Assembly (NCBI GenBank): GCA_016213125.1
Contig: JACRBR010000337.1
Location: 1 to 9,295 of the forward strand
Direction of reading: 5' to 3'
DNA: 9,295 nucleotides
Source: Chloroflexota bacterium
GTDB taxonomy: Bacteria; Chloroflexota; Dehalococcoidia; DSTF01; JACRBR01
The translations under genes and the position numbers were made by a program. Below, piece after piece: positions 1 through 6,304 of this stretch; within the stretch, counting starts at the first letter, position 1; the number at the start of each line of letters is the position of its first letter. The notes below the pieces were generated by a model. The model had not been told where the DNA came from. It worked only from the letters and a program-made list of their open reading frames with translations, and searched no databases.

Positions 1-40
1 CCGCGGCCACGATCCCGGCCAGCAACACCAGCTTCTTCAC
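1..40 (-). CDS. N-terminus of an exported or membrane protein (partial)
   Basis: Only the first 13 codons lie in the window; the gene continues past the left edge. It starts with GTG at 40-38 and reads MKKLVLLAGIVAA. This has two lysines followed by a hydrophobic run, which is the typical start of a signal peptide or signal anchor. The start is supported by a strong Shine-Dalgarno, AGGAGG at 51-46, five bases upstream. The function cannot be told from this fragment. The start and export signal are fairly sure; the identity is unknown. Confidence 0.6.
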   Translation of the reverse strand, partial: MKKLVLLAGIVAA

Positions 41-43
41 AAA

Positions 44-76
44 CACCTCCTGCCGAATCGCTTTTCCTGTCGATTC
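44..76 (-). promoter_or_regulatory. Shine-Dalgarno and leader hairpin of the left-edge gene
   Basis: AGGAGGTG at 51-44 is a near-perfect ribosome binding site for the GTG start at 40. Just upstream, GAATCG (55-60) and CGATTC (71-76) form a perfect 6-bp inverted repeat with a 10-base loop. In the transcript this hairpin would end only a few bases before the ribosome site. It could modulate translation or be coincidental; the sequence alone does not decide. Confidence 0.5.
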
Positions 77-113
77 ACTCTAGCGTACTCACATCCCGCA
101 CCGCATTGCAGTA

Positions 114-135
114 GCGTAACGCCTAACGCCAACCC
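114..135. repeat. AACGCC/CTAACG low-complexity intergenic repeat
   Basis: The stretch is made of overlapping GTAACGCC, CTAACGCC and CAACCC words. It lies between the left-edge gene and the zinc-ribbon gene, and its right end is within 11 bases of that gene's stop codon. The same word set (CTAACG, CCAACG, CCTAAC) occurs inside the oxidoreductase gene at 1085-1126, so the two are probably copies of one degenerate family. Confidence 0.5.
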
Positions 136-145
136 GCCGAAACGC

Positions 146-487
146 CTACGTCGGCGGCTGACGCCGATCCTCGATGCGCCCCGGCTTCTTCGGCCCGTCG
201 AAGATGAACCCCTTGTTCCGGCAGTCCGGGCATCGCCAGAAATGCGTAGGTGTCTTCAAACCTGTATTCGCTTCGCGCAGCTCCGCGCGATACTCGTCCT
301 TCACCTGTCCCCAGGTGTATCGCCAGATCGCACGATCGCCTCCCCCTCCACCGTTGAGCGCATCCGCCAGCAGGTTCCCGAACCATCGCATCCACGTCAG
401 CGGTCGATCATATAGCCGGCGCCCTCGCCACTTAACGTTCGCTGAGTTGCAGATCGGGCAAGGCCCCGGGGATCTCGCATCAGTCAT
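146..487 (-). CDS. Small zinc-ribbon-like protein with two CxxC knuckles
   Basis: A 113-residue basic protein. It carries CPIC at residues 10-13 and CPDC at 86-89, which together would give a four-cysteine zinc site. The knuckles are about 70 residues apart, much further than in a classical zinc ribbon. The region between holds a basic, Trp-rich stretch (residues 19-38) and a run of five glycines (46-50). No transmembrane segment is obvious and no enzyme motif is visible. The ATG at 487 is favoured because TAGGAT (501-496) lies eight bases upstream; this can be read as an AGGA ribosome site or as a -10 box. It is divergent from the oxidoreductase gene and they share a 96-bp intergenic region. 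Metal binding is inferred from the cysteines and the function is unknown. Confidence 0.72.
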   Translation of the reverse strand: MTDARSPGPCPICNSANVKWRGRRLYDRPLTWMRWFGNLLADALNGGGGGDRAIWRYTWGQVKDEYRAELREANTGLKTPTHFWRCPDCRNKGFIFDGPKKPGRIEDRRQPPT

Positions 488-522
488 CGATCACGATCCT
501 ACCACCGTCCGTCAATTTCACC

Positions 523-563
523 GACCTCGGACCTCCAGCTTCGAGCCTCTAGCCTCCAGCCTC
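523..563. repeat. CCTCCAGC/GAGCCTCT low-complexity intergenic repeat
   Basis: About 40 bases built from degenerate units around seven to eight bases long (ACCTCCAGC, GAGCCTCT, AGCCTCCAGC). It fills most of the intergenic space between the divergent zinc-ribbon and oxidoreductase genes and ends about 10 bases before the proposed -10 box of the latter. It lacks the regular spacers of a CRISPR array and encodes nothing obvious. It belongs to the general class of short GA/CT-rich intergenic repeats seen elsewhere in this window. Confidence 0.5.
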
Positions 564-572
564 GCCCCGTCC

Positions 573-578
573 TACGCT
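573..578 (+). promoter_or_regulatory. -10 box (TACGCT) for a probably leaderless oxidoreductase mRNA
   Basis: TACGCT fits the TAnnnT pattern and ends five bases before the GTG start at 584. There is no convincing Shine-Dalgarno; AAGG at 579-582 is too close to the start. No clear -35 was found. The same geometry recurs at three other genes in this window. Confidence 0.5.
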
Positions 579-583
579 AAGGC

Positions 584-1897
584 GTGCCCACAGACAGCAT
601 CACCCTCCCCGAACAGCAAGTCCCCGTCATCGCCGAATGCGACGTCCTCGTCGTCGGCGGCGGCGCCGCCGGCATGTCCGCCGCCATCGCCGCCGCGCGA
701 CAGGGCGCGGACACCATCCTCGTCGAGCGCTACGGCTACCTGGGCGGCCTCGCGTCGGGTGGGCTCATCGTCCTCCTGCTTACACTCGACGACGGCGACG
801 GCCACCAGGTCATCGCCGGCCAATGCCAGGAGCTGGTCGACCGGCTCCACGCCCGCAGCGCCGCCTTCCATCCGCCGAAGGAAGAGTGGGGTAACTACGA
901 CGAGCAGCTCGTCGAGAAATACCGCCGCTGGGGCCTCGTCTGGGGCAGCGGACCACACCGCGTCCGCTACTCCGTCGCCTACGACCCCGAAGAGTTCAAG
1001 TACATCGCCAACACCTGGACCGCCGAAGCCGGCGTCCGCCTCATGTACCACCGCTGGGCCACCGACGTAGTGCTCGAGCCGACGTCCCCAACCCCTAACG
1101 ACCAACGACCAACGCCTAACCCCCACCGCATCACCCACGTCGTCTTCACCTCAAAGGCCGGCCGCCACGCCATCCGCGCCGCCACCGTGATCGACGCCAC
1201 CGGCGACGGCGACATCTTCACCCTCGCGGGGGAGTCGTTCGAGAAGGAGCAGATCCACCCCTGGCTCTGGTTCCGCATGTCCGGCGTCACCGACGTCGAC
1301 GCCGCACAGTCCGCCCGCGGCGGCTTCTTCCTTCGTACGACCAAGCCCGGACAGGTGCTCATGCCGTGGGGCGCCGCCGACCGCATCTCCCGCCGCATCG
1401 ACGCCACCGACCCCGACGACCTCACCTTCGCCGAGGTCGAGTGCCGCCGCATGGTCATGGACGAGGTCGACCGCCTCCGCGCCCGGGTCCCCGGGTTCGA
1501 AGACGCCTACCTCACCGACGTCGCCCTCACCCTCGGCGTCACCGAATCACGCAGGCTCAGCGGCGCTTACACCCTCGCCCGCGACGACGCCAACCACGTC
1601 TTCGACGACACCATCTGCACCACCGGCCACTGGACCAAGTACGGCGCGCTGTACCACATCCCCTATCGCAGCCTGCTCCCCCGCCACACGACGAACCTGC
1701 TCGTCGTCGGCCGCTGCATCAGCGTCGACCACCGTGTCCACCACGCCACGAAAGAGATCCCGCCGGCCATGGCCACCGGCGAAGCCGCGGGCATAGCGGC
1801 GGCGCAGTCGCTGCGCACGTCGGCCGCAGTGCTTTCCGCCGACGTTAGTGAGTTGCAGCACGAGCTGCGCCGCGCTGGGGTCTGGCTCCCCGAATAG
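584..1897 (+). CDS. FAD-dependent oxidoreductase (FAD_oxidored family)
   Basis: A 437-residue flavoprotein with no signal peptide, so probably cytoplasmic. The N-terminal Rossmann motif VVGGGAAGMSAAIAA (23-37), with an acidic residue ending the second strand (E48), binds the ADP part of FAD. VIDATGDGD (202-210) is the second FAD-contact motif typical of this group. GVTESRR (318-324), VVGRCISVD (374-382) and MATGEAAGIAAA (396-407) match the C-terminal FAD-binding part of the FAD_oxidored (PF12831-like) family. The physiological substrate is not predictable; many members are annotated only as FAD-dependent oxidoreductase. GTG at 584 is chosen for the TACGCT box just upstream and because the next Met (residue 31) would remove the Rossmann motif. 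Oddity: residues 168-181, rich in Pro, Asn and Thr, sit at a beta-turn before ITHVVF and are encoded by a repeat like the intergenic one at 114-135. The gene is otherwise intact. It converges on the gene at 1952-3313. Confidence 0.88.
   Translation: MPTDSITLPEQQVPVIAECDVLVVGGGAAGMSAAIAAARQGADTILVERYGYLGGLASGGLIVLLLTLDDGDGHQVIAGQCQELVDRLHARSAAFHPPKEEWGNYDEQLVEKYRRWGLVWGSGPHRVRYSVAYDPEEFKYIANTWTAEAGVRLMYHRWATDVVLEPTSPTPNDQRPTPNPHRITHVVFTSKAGRHAIRAATVIDATGDGDIFTLAGESFEKEQIHPWLWFRMSGVTDVDAAQSARGGFFLRTTKPGQVLMPWGAADRISRRIDATDPDDLTFAEVECRRMVMDEVDRLRARVPGFEDAYLTDVALTLGVTESRRLSGAYTLARDDANHVFDDTICTTGHWTKYGALYHIPYRSLLPRHTTNLLVVGRCISVDHRVHHATKEIPPAMATGEAAGIAAAQSLRTSAAVLSADVSELQHELRRAGVWLPE
1085..1126. 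repeat. CTAACG/CCAACG repeat lying in frame within the oxidoreductase gene
   Basis: Within the coding region the bases turn into overlapping words CCCCTAACG, ACCAACG (twice in tandem, seven-base period) and CGCCTAACCCCC. This resembles the intergenic stretch at 114-135. It is in frame and yields about 14 residues rich in Pro, Asn, Thr and Gln (residues 168-181). Base composition changes abruptly here from the GCC/GTC/CGC-rich codons on either side. Confidence 0.6.
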
Positions 1898-1916
1898 CCG
1901 ACGCGCCCCCGGCCCT

Positions 1917-1948
1917 GTCATCCCGAGAGCAGCGAGGGATCTTCTTGG
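1917..1948. repeat. TCATCCCGAG...GAGGGATCTT dispersed-type repeat
   Basis: The stretch reads GTCATCCCGAGAG, CAGC, GAGGGATCTTCTTGG. It is nearly the whole gap between two convergent genes, ending three bases before the stop codon of the 1952-3313 gene. ATCCC (1920-1924) and GGGAT (1936-1940) can pair into a short hairpin followed by CTTCTT, so it may serve as a weak terminator. From memory, motifs of the form TCATCCCGAGCnnAGCGAGGGATC are multi-copy intergenic elements in several bacterial phyla, including Chloroflexota. Copy number in this genome cannot be seen here. Confidence 0.55.
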
Positions 1949-1951
1949 TTG

Positions 1952-3313
1952 TCACCGTGCGCTGTGCGCAGCCGAACCCTCCGTCTCGAGTGCCGACGCT
2001 AATTCAGCGACCTTCTCATCCAGCAACCTCGCCAGCCTACGAGTCACCTCCTCATCTACCTGGGAGGTTTCCATCGCCTGGCTGATCGCACCGATGACGC
2101 CACCGCGGCGGACGTACACAAGGCGGACGACGAAGTCGCTGATGCGCCCATCGGCGTCGAAACGCGCTTCGAGCGCCGCCGTCTGGTCGCCGTAGTCGCC
2201 AACGTCCAATGGCCGGAGTTCCACGTCGTAGACATACGTCTCCCGTTCGTCAGCGATGTCGACGTAGGTGGACGTGCAGCGATCCTCCTTGCTCCAGCTC
2301 CGGATGAGCGCATCCATCATCGACTGTGCATCGTTGCCGAGGTAGAGAAACATCCTCTGGCCAAACCAGCCGCTGTGCCCGCTGGCGTATTGTGCTCCCA
2401 CCGCTCGGAACGGGCTTGCAAGCCCCGACAGTGGGTCCTCATCGCAGAGACCGCGCCGAACCGATGACAGGGTCGACGTACGAAGCCATCCGGGCCCGAG
2501 GTCTGCGGCTGAGAACAGCCCGCTGGCGAGCACCGATTTCAGTGTCCCAGGATTCGCCGTCGGCGCGATGTACTCTCCAGGGACGGCGCTACCATGCAGA
2601 ATCGGTTGAATCGCCGCCATCCGAGCATCTGCCGCGTCGACCACGCGTTCAAGGAGATTGCCTTCCGCCGTTGTGTCCGTGACGACCAGCGAGAGCACCA
2701 CATCACCACGCCGAACCAAGATGTTGAATGCGGTAACGCTGATTGCCGGATCTTCGCCAGCTTCGAGATCGACGCGCAACGCGACCGTTTCATCGCCGTA
2801 GACTGTGAACGCAAAGGGCACTTCAGAAATGAGTGGAGCGTCGTCTTCCGGCAGTGCAGCACCTTGAAGCATCGTGCAACTCGCTCGCACCGCCTCCATG
2901 TAGTCGTTGGCTGCCCCGGGTCCGAAGACAAGTACCTGCTCTATGACCACCGCGTCGGGGTTCTCGCCACCGGAATCTCGCTGCAGCATGGTTCTGAGGC
3001 CGCTTTGGAAGCCAACAGGGGGGATGCGGCAGTTCCCCACGCTATAAGCGGGGACAGAATCTGATAGGCCGTCCTCAAGCGCGTCCTCCCAATTGCTGCC
3101 AAGGTCGTCAGGCTGGAGTAGCGCCCGCCGTATTCGGCACTGGATTTCCGTGTCGGGTACCCGGAACTTTGGTCGGATCGCCTCGGCTGTCGCCTGGTTC
3201 GTGCACGGCGTCGAGGTCAGCGACGCGGTCGAGTCCGTCCCGACTACAAGCAGCCCGAACCCACAAGCGGTCACCGCCGCACCCATTAGGACCGCCAGAA
3301 ACGCGCGAAGCAC
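1952..3313 (-). CDS. Secreted or lipid-anchored protein with two copies of a Cys-paired sensor-like domain
   Basis: A 453-residue protein. The N-terminus MLRAFLAVLMGAAVTAC is hydrophobic and ends in a lipobox-like VTAC (Cys17), so it is probably a lipoprotein; a signal anchor is possible because the hydrophobic run continues. The mature part is an internal duplication. Copy 1 spans about 62-237 and begins ALLQPDDLGSNW; copy 2 spans about 258-439 and begins GLFSAADLGPGW. Each copy has a Cys pair (95/146 and 290/346), likely a disulfide, and a strand of type ILVRRGDVV or LVYVRRGGV. The size and layout recall the extracellular PknH-like sensor domains of actinobacteria, but I cannot confirm that relation. 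No enzymatic motif is seen, so an extracellular sensor or binding role is inference. GTG at 3313 is chosen because TATTCT lies five bases upstream; the ATG at residue 10 would spoil the signal sequence. It follows the DinB-family gene by 35 bp. Confidence 0.72.
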   Translation of the reverse strand: MLRAFLAVLMGAAVTACGFGLLVVGTDSTASLTSTPCTNQATAEAIRPKFRVPDTEIQCRIRRALLQPDDLGSNWEDALEDGLSDSVPAYSVGNCRIPPVGFQSGLRTMLQRDSGGENPDAVVIEQVLVFGPGAANDYMEAVRASCTMLQGAALPEDDAPLISEVPFAFTVYGDETVALRVDLEAGEDPAISVTAFNILVRRGDVVLSLVVTDTTAEGNLLERVVDAADARMAAIQPILHGSAVPGEYIAPTANPGTLKSVLASGLFSAADLGPGWLRTSTLSSVRRGLCDEDPLSGLASPFRAVGAQYASGHSGWFGQRMFLYLGNDAQSMMDALIRSWSKEDRCTSTYVDIADERETYVYDVELRPLDVGDYGDQTAALEARFDADGRISDFVVRLVYVRRGGVIGAISQAMETSQVDEEVTRRLARLLDEKVAELASALETEGSAAHSAR

Positions 3314-3318
3314 AGCGC

Positions 3319-3324
3319 AGAATA
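3319..3324 (-). promoter_or_regulatory. -10 box (TATTCT) for a probably leaderless mRNA
   Basis: On the minus strand TATTCT ends five bases before the GTG at 3313, and no Shine-Dalgarno precedes that start. The box lies in the 35-bp gap after the 3349-4179 gene, so the downstream gene may have its own promoter despite the close spacing. The gap also holds a perfect 7-bp inverted repeat (AGCGCAG at 3314-3320, CTGCGCT at 3344-3350), which may act in ending the upstream transcript. Confidence 0.45.
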
Positions 3325-3348
3325 GCGCCTATCCGAGGTCGCGCTGCG

Positions 3349-4179
3349 CTACCCCAGGATCCCCACCGCCTCCAGCACCTTCTCCCCCAACCCCGCATCC
3401 CCTCCAATCACCGCCCACGCCCGCGCCGCGTCCGGCGTGATGCCCTTCGTGAACAGCCGCCACGCCTCCTCCTGGTCCAGCGTCACCGACGCCTGCGGGT
3501 CGCTGTCGACGCCGGTGTACAGGCCCCACTTCCCGTTGGTCCGCAGCAGCGACCATACGTCGCCGGCCTCGCCGGTGATGCGCAGGCGTATGTGGGTGCC
3601 CTCGGGCGCCAGCACGTCGCGGTAGGCGTGCGGCAGGGCGCGCACGTAGCAGTCCAGCACCGGTGCGAACATGCGGCGGTCCTTGAGCCCCGGCTTGCCC
3701 GCCGCGTCCCGGATCTGCTGCTGGTGCGCCCACCACTCCGTGTACTCCCGCGCCAGGTCCATCCAGCGCGGCGCCGGCTCCGGCCCCGCCCAATCCACGG
3801 GCCCGCCGATCTCGTCCAGGTCGAGCGTGTGGAAGTAGGCGATCGCGCGCTCGCCGGTAAAGCGCAGCAGGTCGAGGACGTTGCGCGGGCTCAGCCGCCG
3901 CATCGCTAACACCCACGCCTCGTTCTGCGCGTTGATCCCGGCGACCAGAGACTCCCACGAGCCTGCATCCACCCATGCGCCCGCGTAGCCGTCGCGCCCG
4001 CGAGACAGCCGGCCCAGGTCGTCGCCGATGATGTGCGCCGCGACGTCCTTGATCGACCATCCGTCGCAGGCCGTCGGCAGGCCCCACTCGTCGGCGTGCA
4101 GCGACTCCAGCAGCTCCAGCAGCGCCGCGCGCTCGTCCGGGAACAGCTCCAGCACGTCGATGCGTCCGACAGCGTTCAT
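3349..4179 (-). CDS. DinB / mycothiol-dependent maleylpyruvate isomerase family protein
   Basis: A 276-residue cytoplasmic protein. The N-terminal four-helix DinB-type domain (about 10-160) has the family signature: ADEWGLPTACDGWSIKDVAAHI at residues 29-50. The expected metal ligands are His49, Glu148 and His152, the last two in the EWWAHQQQ motif (E-x3-H), all present. The C-terminal part (about 185-276) with HIRLRITGEAGD and a late helix matches the SCP2-like domain often attached in this family. Characterised members use a low-molecular-weight thiol such as mycothiol for isomerase or transferase chemistry, but most homologues have unknown substrates. ATG at 4179 is chosen for the TACAAT box six bases upstream. 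The family assignment is strong; the reaction and thiol cofactor are not known here. Confidence 0.85.
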   Translation of the reverse strand: MNAVGRIDVLELFPDERAALLELLESLHADEWGLPTACDGWSIKDVAAHIIGDDLGRLSRGRDGYAGAWVDAGSWESLVAGINAQNEAWVLAMRRLSPRNVLDLLRFTGERAIAYFHTLDLDEIGGPVDWAGPEPAPRWMDLAREYTEWWAHQQQIRDAAGKPGLKDRRMFAPVLDCYVRALPHAYRDVLAPEGTHIRLRITGEAGDVWSLLRTNGKWGLYTGVDSDPQASVTLDQEEAWRLFTKGITPDAARAWAVIGGDAGLGEKVLEAVGILG

Positions 4180-4185
4180 GGGCCG

Positions 4186-4191
4186 ATTGTA
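4186..4191 (-). promoter_or_regulatory. -10 box (TACAAT) for a probably leaderless DinB-family mRNA
   Basis: TACAAT on the minus strand is a near-consensus -10 box. Its last T lies seven bases before the A of the ATG at 4179, the spacing expected when transcription starts at the start codon itself. There is no Shine-Dalgarno. A GA-rich repeat (4192-4235) begins directly upstream of the box, so any -35 would lie inside it; none is recognisable. Confidence 0.55.
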
Positions 4192-4372
<181 letters not shown>

Positions 4373-4474
4373 GTTCCCCCTACGCGAATGCGGCGTTTCC
4401 CTGATTCCCGAGCGAGCGACATTCATCGACGATGATTGCGGCCGATACATCAGTACGGAAACTGAATCAGCGCC

Positions 4475-4482
4475 GGAGGGGG
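4475..4482 (+). promoter_or_regulatory. Shine-Dalgarno deciding the start at 4488
   Basis: GGAGGGGG followed by TAACT precedes ATG 4488, a strong site with normal spacing. The reading frame stays open upstream to about 4209, but that stretch runs through the repeat tract and encodes Ser/Pro/Thr/Leu-Thr low-complexity sequence, so this site marks the true start. Confidence 0.75.
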
Positions 4483-4487
4483 TAACT

Positions 4488-5135
4488 ATGGCCGACGACA
4501 GCCGCACGCAGGGACTCGAACTCGAACTCAACGCCGCCATCGACGAGCTGCGGACGGCGCTCCAGCGCGCGGACGACGCCACGGCCAACCTGCAGCGGCT
4601 GGTCCCGCGCGTCACCCAGATCGGCACTCTCTTCGACGAGATCGCCGCCGTTATCAACACCGGCCGCCAGCAGCTCGGCGGCGCGACCACACCCGGCGCC
4701 TACGCACGCCCGACCCTGGTGACGCCGAGCACGCAGCAGAGCGAGGCCACGCCGCAGGCACAGCAGGGCGGCGACCCGTGGAGCCAGCTCGCCGAGACGT
4801 GGGGCACCACGCCCTCAACACCGCAGCCGTCCGAGCAGCTGTCCGCGCGCACCCACGATCCCGCCGCGACGGCCGCGCTGACCAGCTTCCGCCTCGAGTT
4901 CGAGAGCAAGCCCGGCCCGCTGGACCTCCGCGCCGTCGACGACGCCGTCAGCGAGCACCCCTCCGTGCGCGACGTCGCGCTGCTGGACTACGACGGCCGC
5001 AAGGCGACGCTGAAGGTCTGGATCGAAGACAGTGCCACCCCGTCGGACATCCAGTCGGCGCTGGTCGCGAAGGCAACCACACTGTTCGGCGCCGAGAACG
5101 AAGTGACGGTCGTCGCCCACGAGGACGCGGCGTAG
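4488..5135 (+). CDS. Coiled-coil protein with a ferredoxin-like alpha/beta C-terminal domain
   Basis: A 215-residue acidic protein with no signal peptide or membrane segment. Three parts are visible. Residues 8-62 form a probable helical coiled coil (LELELNAAIDELRTALQRA...). Residues 63-130 form a disordered linker rich in Gln, Thr, Pro and Ala. Residues 133-210 form a compact domain whose predicted order is strand (SFRLEFE), helix (DLRAVDDAVSEH), strand (DVALLDYDG), strand (ATLKVWIE), helix (SDIQSALVAKATTLF), strand (EVTVVAH). That beta-alpha-beta-beta-alpha-beta order suggests a ferredoxin-like fold, as in HMA or ACT domains, but there is no CxxC metal site. I do not recognise the family. 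An oligomeric adaptor or regulator is inference from the architecture. The start is set by a strong Shine-Dalgarno. A good terminator follows, and the gene converges on the GAF/GGDEF-like gene. Confidence 0.78.
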   Translation: MADDSRTQGLELELNAAIDELRTALQRADDATANLQRLVPRVTQIGTLFDEIAAVINTGRQQLGGATTPGAYARPTLVTPSTQQSEATPQAQQGGDPWSQLAETWGTTPSTPQPSEQLSARTHDPAATAALTSFRLEFESKPGPLDLRAVDDAVSEHPSVRDVALLDYDGRKATLKVWIEDSATPSDIQSALVAKATTLFGAENEVTVVAHEDAA

Positions 5136-5138
5136 GGA

Positions 5139-5175
5139 GCGCGTCAGCGCGTCAGTTAGTCAGCCAGTCAGCCAG
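5139..5175. repeat. GTCAG-based short tandem repeat after the coiled-coil gene
   Basis: Degenerate seven- to eight-base units (GCGTCAGC, GCGTCAG, TTAGTCAG, CCAGTCAG, CCAG) fill the space between the stop codon at 5135 and the terminator hairpin. No coding potential is seen. It is another sequence type of the short intergenic repeats that mark gene ends in this window. Confidence 0.55.
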
Positions 5176-5204
5176 AGACCCCCGCAGCTGCGAGGGTCTC
5201 TTCT
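5174..5204 (+). terminator. Rho-independent terminator of the coiled-coil gene
   Basis: AGAGACCC (5174-5181) pairs perfectly with GGGTCTCT (5194-5201). The interior contains the self-complementary GCAGCTGC, so the stem can extend past one mismatch. The hairpin is followed by TCTA with TTCT overlapping its base, a short T-rich tail on the plus strand. On the minus strand no T tract follows, so it should serve mainly the 4488-5135 gene. Confidence 0.75.
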
Positions 5205-5228
5205 ACGTCCCTATTAACACCTAGAACC

Positions 5229-6278
5229 TCAGGCCGCCGCCGCGTACATCCGGCGCTCCGCTGCCGCAAACACAGCGTCCGTCGCCTTGCCGTCCGCCGG
5301 GTACGTCGCGTGACCGGCGGCGAGATGCAGCTCCAGGCCGGGCACGTTGGCGTCGCGCGCGGCCTCCTGCGCGATCGCCAGCAGCCGAGTCGTCGCCAGC
5401 GCCGCCGCTTCCGGCGATGCCTCCGACAGGATCATGGTGTAGCCGCTCGACTTGTATTGCCCCAGGACGTCGATGTCGCGCGAGTGCTGCGCCAGCGCCT
5501 GTCCGACGCGGTCGTACAGCCCCTCGACGAGGCCAGGGCCGAAGCGTTCGCGCAGCAGCCGCAGGTTGGTCGCCTCAATCACGCAGATCGAAGCCTCGCG
5601 CCGGTAGCGCTCCGCTCGCATCAGCTCCCGCTGCAGTTCGATCTCGGTCTTGCGGGCGTCGAACACCGTTCGCACCACGTCTGCCGTGCTCGCTTCCGGC
5701 GCGGCCTGCGCCTGTCGCAGGTTCACCGCGGCGCACGCAACATGCTCGCCCAGCAGCCGCACGTGCTCGAGGTTCGGCGTCCCGACGTGTAGCAGCAGCA
5801 GCGCGCCCAGGCGCTCGCCCGCCGACTCCAGCTTCACGAGCGAAACGCTGTCGACCCCGAGCGCGGCCTGCGCCTTCGTGGCAGACCCGTCGTCCACGAG
5901 GCCCCGCAGCAGCTCGCCCGCATTCGCGTTCACTGGCGTCGGGGATTCCAGCGCCTCTGCTATCGCGGTCGCCGTCGCCGGGTCGATCTTCGACGTCAGG
6001 GCCGATACGCCGAACGCATCGATCGCCCGCTGCACGCCGCGGCGCCGCGTGTCGGATGCCGGCGCGCGATATGCCAGCGCACCGTCGTCCTCCTCGAAGT
6101 ACACGAAGGTGTATGCGGCGTTCACCGTGCGCTCGGCCGCCGTCGCCGTGGCGTCCACCAGCCATTCCAGCGTCATCGCCGAGTGCACGGGCAGCAGCAT
6201 CGCCATGACGGTGGTTACGGGATCGCCGGGCGCGAGGGACTCAGTGTTGATGTCTTTGATGCGGGGCTTGCGGGGCAT
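5229..6278 (-). CDS. GAF-like plus degenerate GGDEF domain regulator
   Basis: A 349-residue soluble protein. Residues about 28-190 look like a GAF-type sensory domain (WLVDATATAAERTVNAAYTFVYFEEDDGALAY; SLVKLESAGERLGALLLLHV). A helical linker (195-228) leads to a GGDEF-like domain (229-349) whose end, AAGHATYPADGKATDAVFAAAERRMYAA, matches diguanylate cyclases well. The active site is lost: where GGDEF is expected after QY, the sequence is KSSGY (276-280), and the metal-binding Asp of the first strand is replaced by Glu235 in CVIEATN. It should not make c-di-GMP; such degenerate domains often bind nucleotides or act as protein-interaction modules. It starts at ATG 6278 with AGAGG about 10 bases upstream. 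It lies 26 bp after the membrane coiled-coil gene, so the two are likely co-transcribed. The GGDEF relation is inferred from pattern and the GAF relation is less certain. Confidence 0.78.
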   Translation of the reverse strand: MPRKPRIKDINTESLAPGDPVTTVMAMLLPVHSAMTLEWLVDATATAAERTVNAAYTFVYFEEDDGALAYRAPASDTRRRGVQRAIDAFGVSALTSKIDPATATAIAEALESPTPVNANAGELLRGLVDDGSATKAQAALGVDSVSLVKLESAGERLGALLLLHVGTPNLEHVRLLGEHVACAAVNLRQAQAAPEASTADVVRTVFDARKTEIELQRELMRAERYRREASICVIEATNLRLLRERFGPGLVEGLYDRVGQALAQHSRDIDVLGQYKSSGYTMILSEASPEAAALATTRLLAIAQEAARDANVPGLELHLAAGHATYPADGKATDAVFAAAERRMYAAAA

Positions 6279-6304
6279 GCGTCACCAACCTCTAGTGCTC
6301 GTGT

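Noticed and set aside
637..894. Arg-rich plus-strand ORF that could look like a DNA-binding peptide
   Set aside because: Its arginines come from reading GCC/GTC-rich oxidoreductase codons out of frame.
979..1458. Minus-strand ORF of 159 codons inside the oxidoreductase gene
   Set aside because: It is a shadow of a gene with clear FAD motifs; its translation has no recognisable domain and arises from GC-rich third positions.
5139..5175. CRISPR-like array from repeated GTCAG units
   Set aside because: Units are 7-8 bases with no unique spacers and there are no cas genes.
5417..6208. Plus-strand ORF of 263 codons opposite the GAF/GGDEF-like gene
   Set aside because: Pro/Arg/Ser-rich noise from the opposite strand; the minus-strand frame has domain patterns, a ribosome site and an operon partner.
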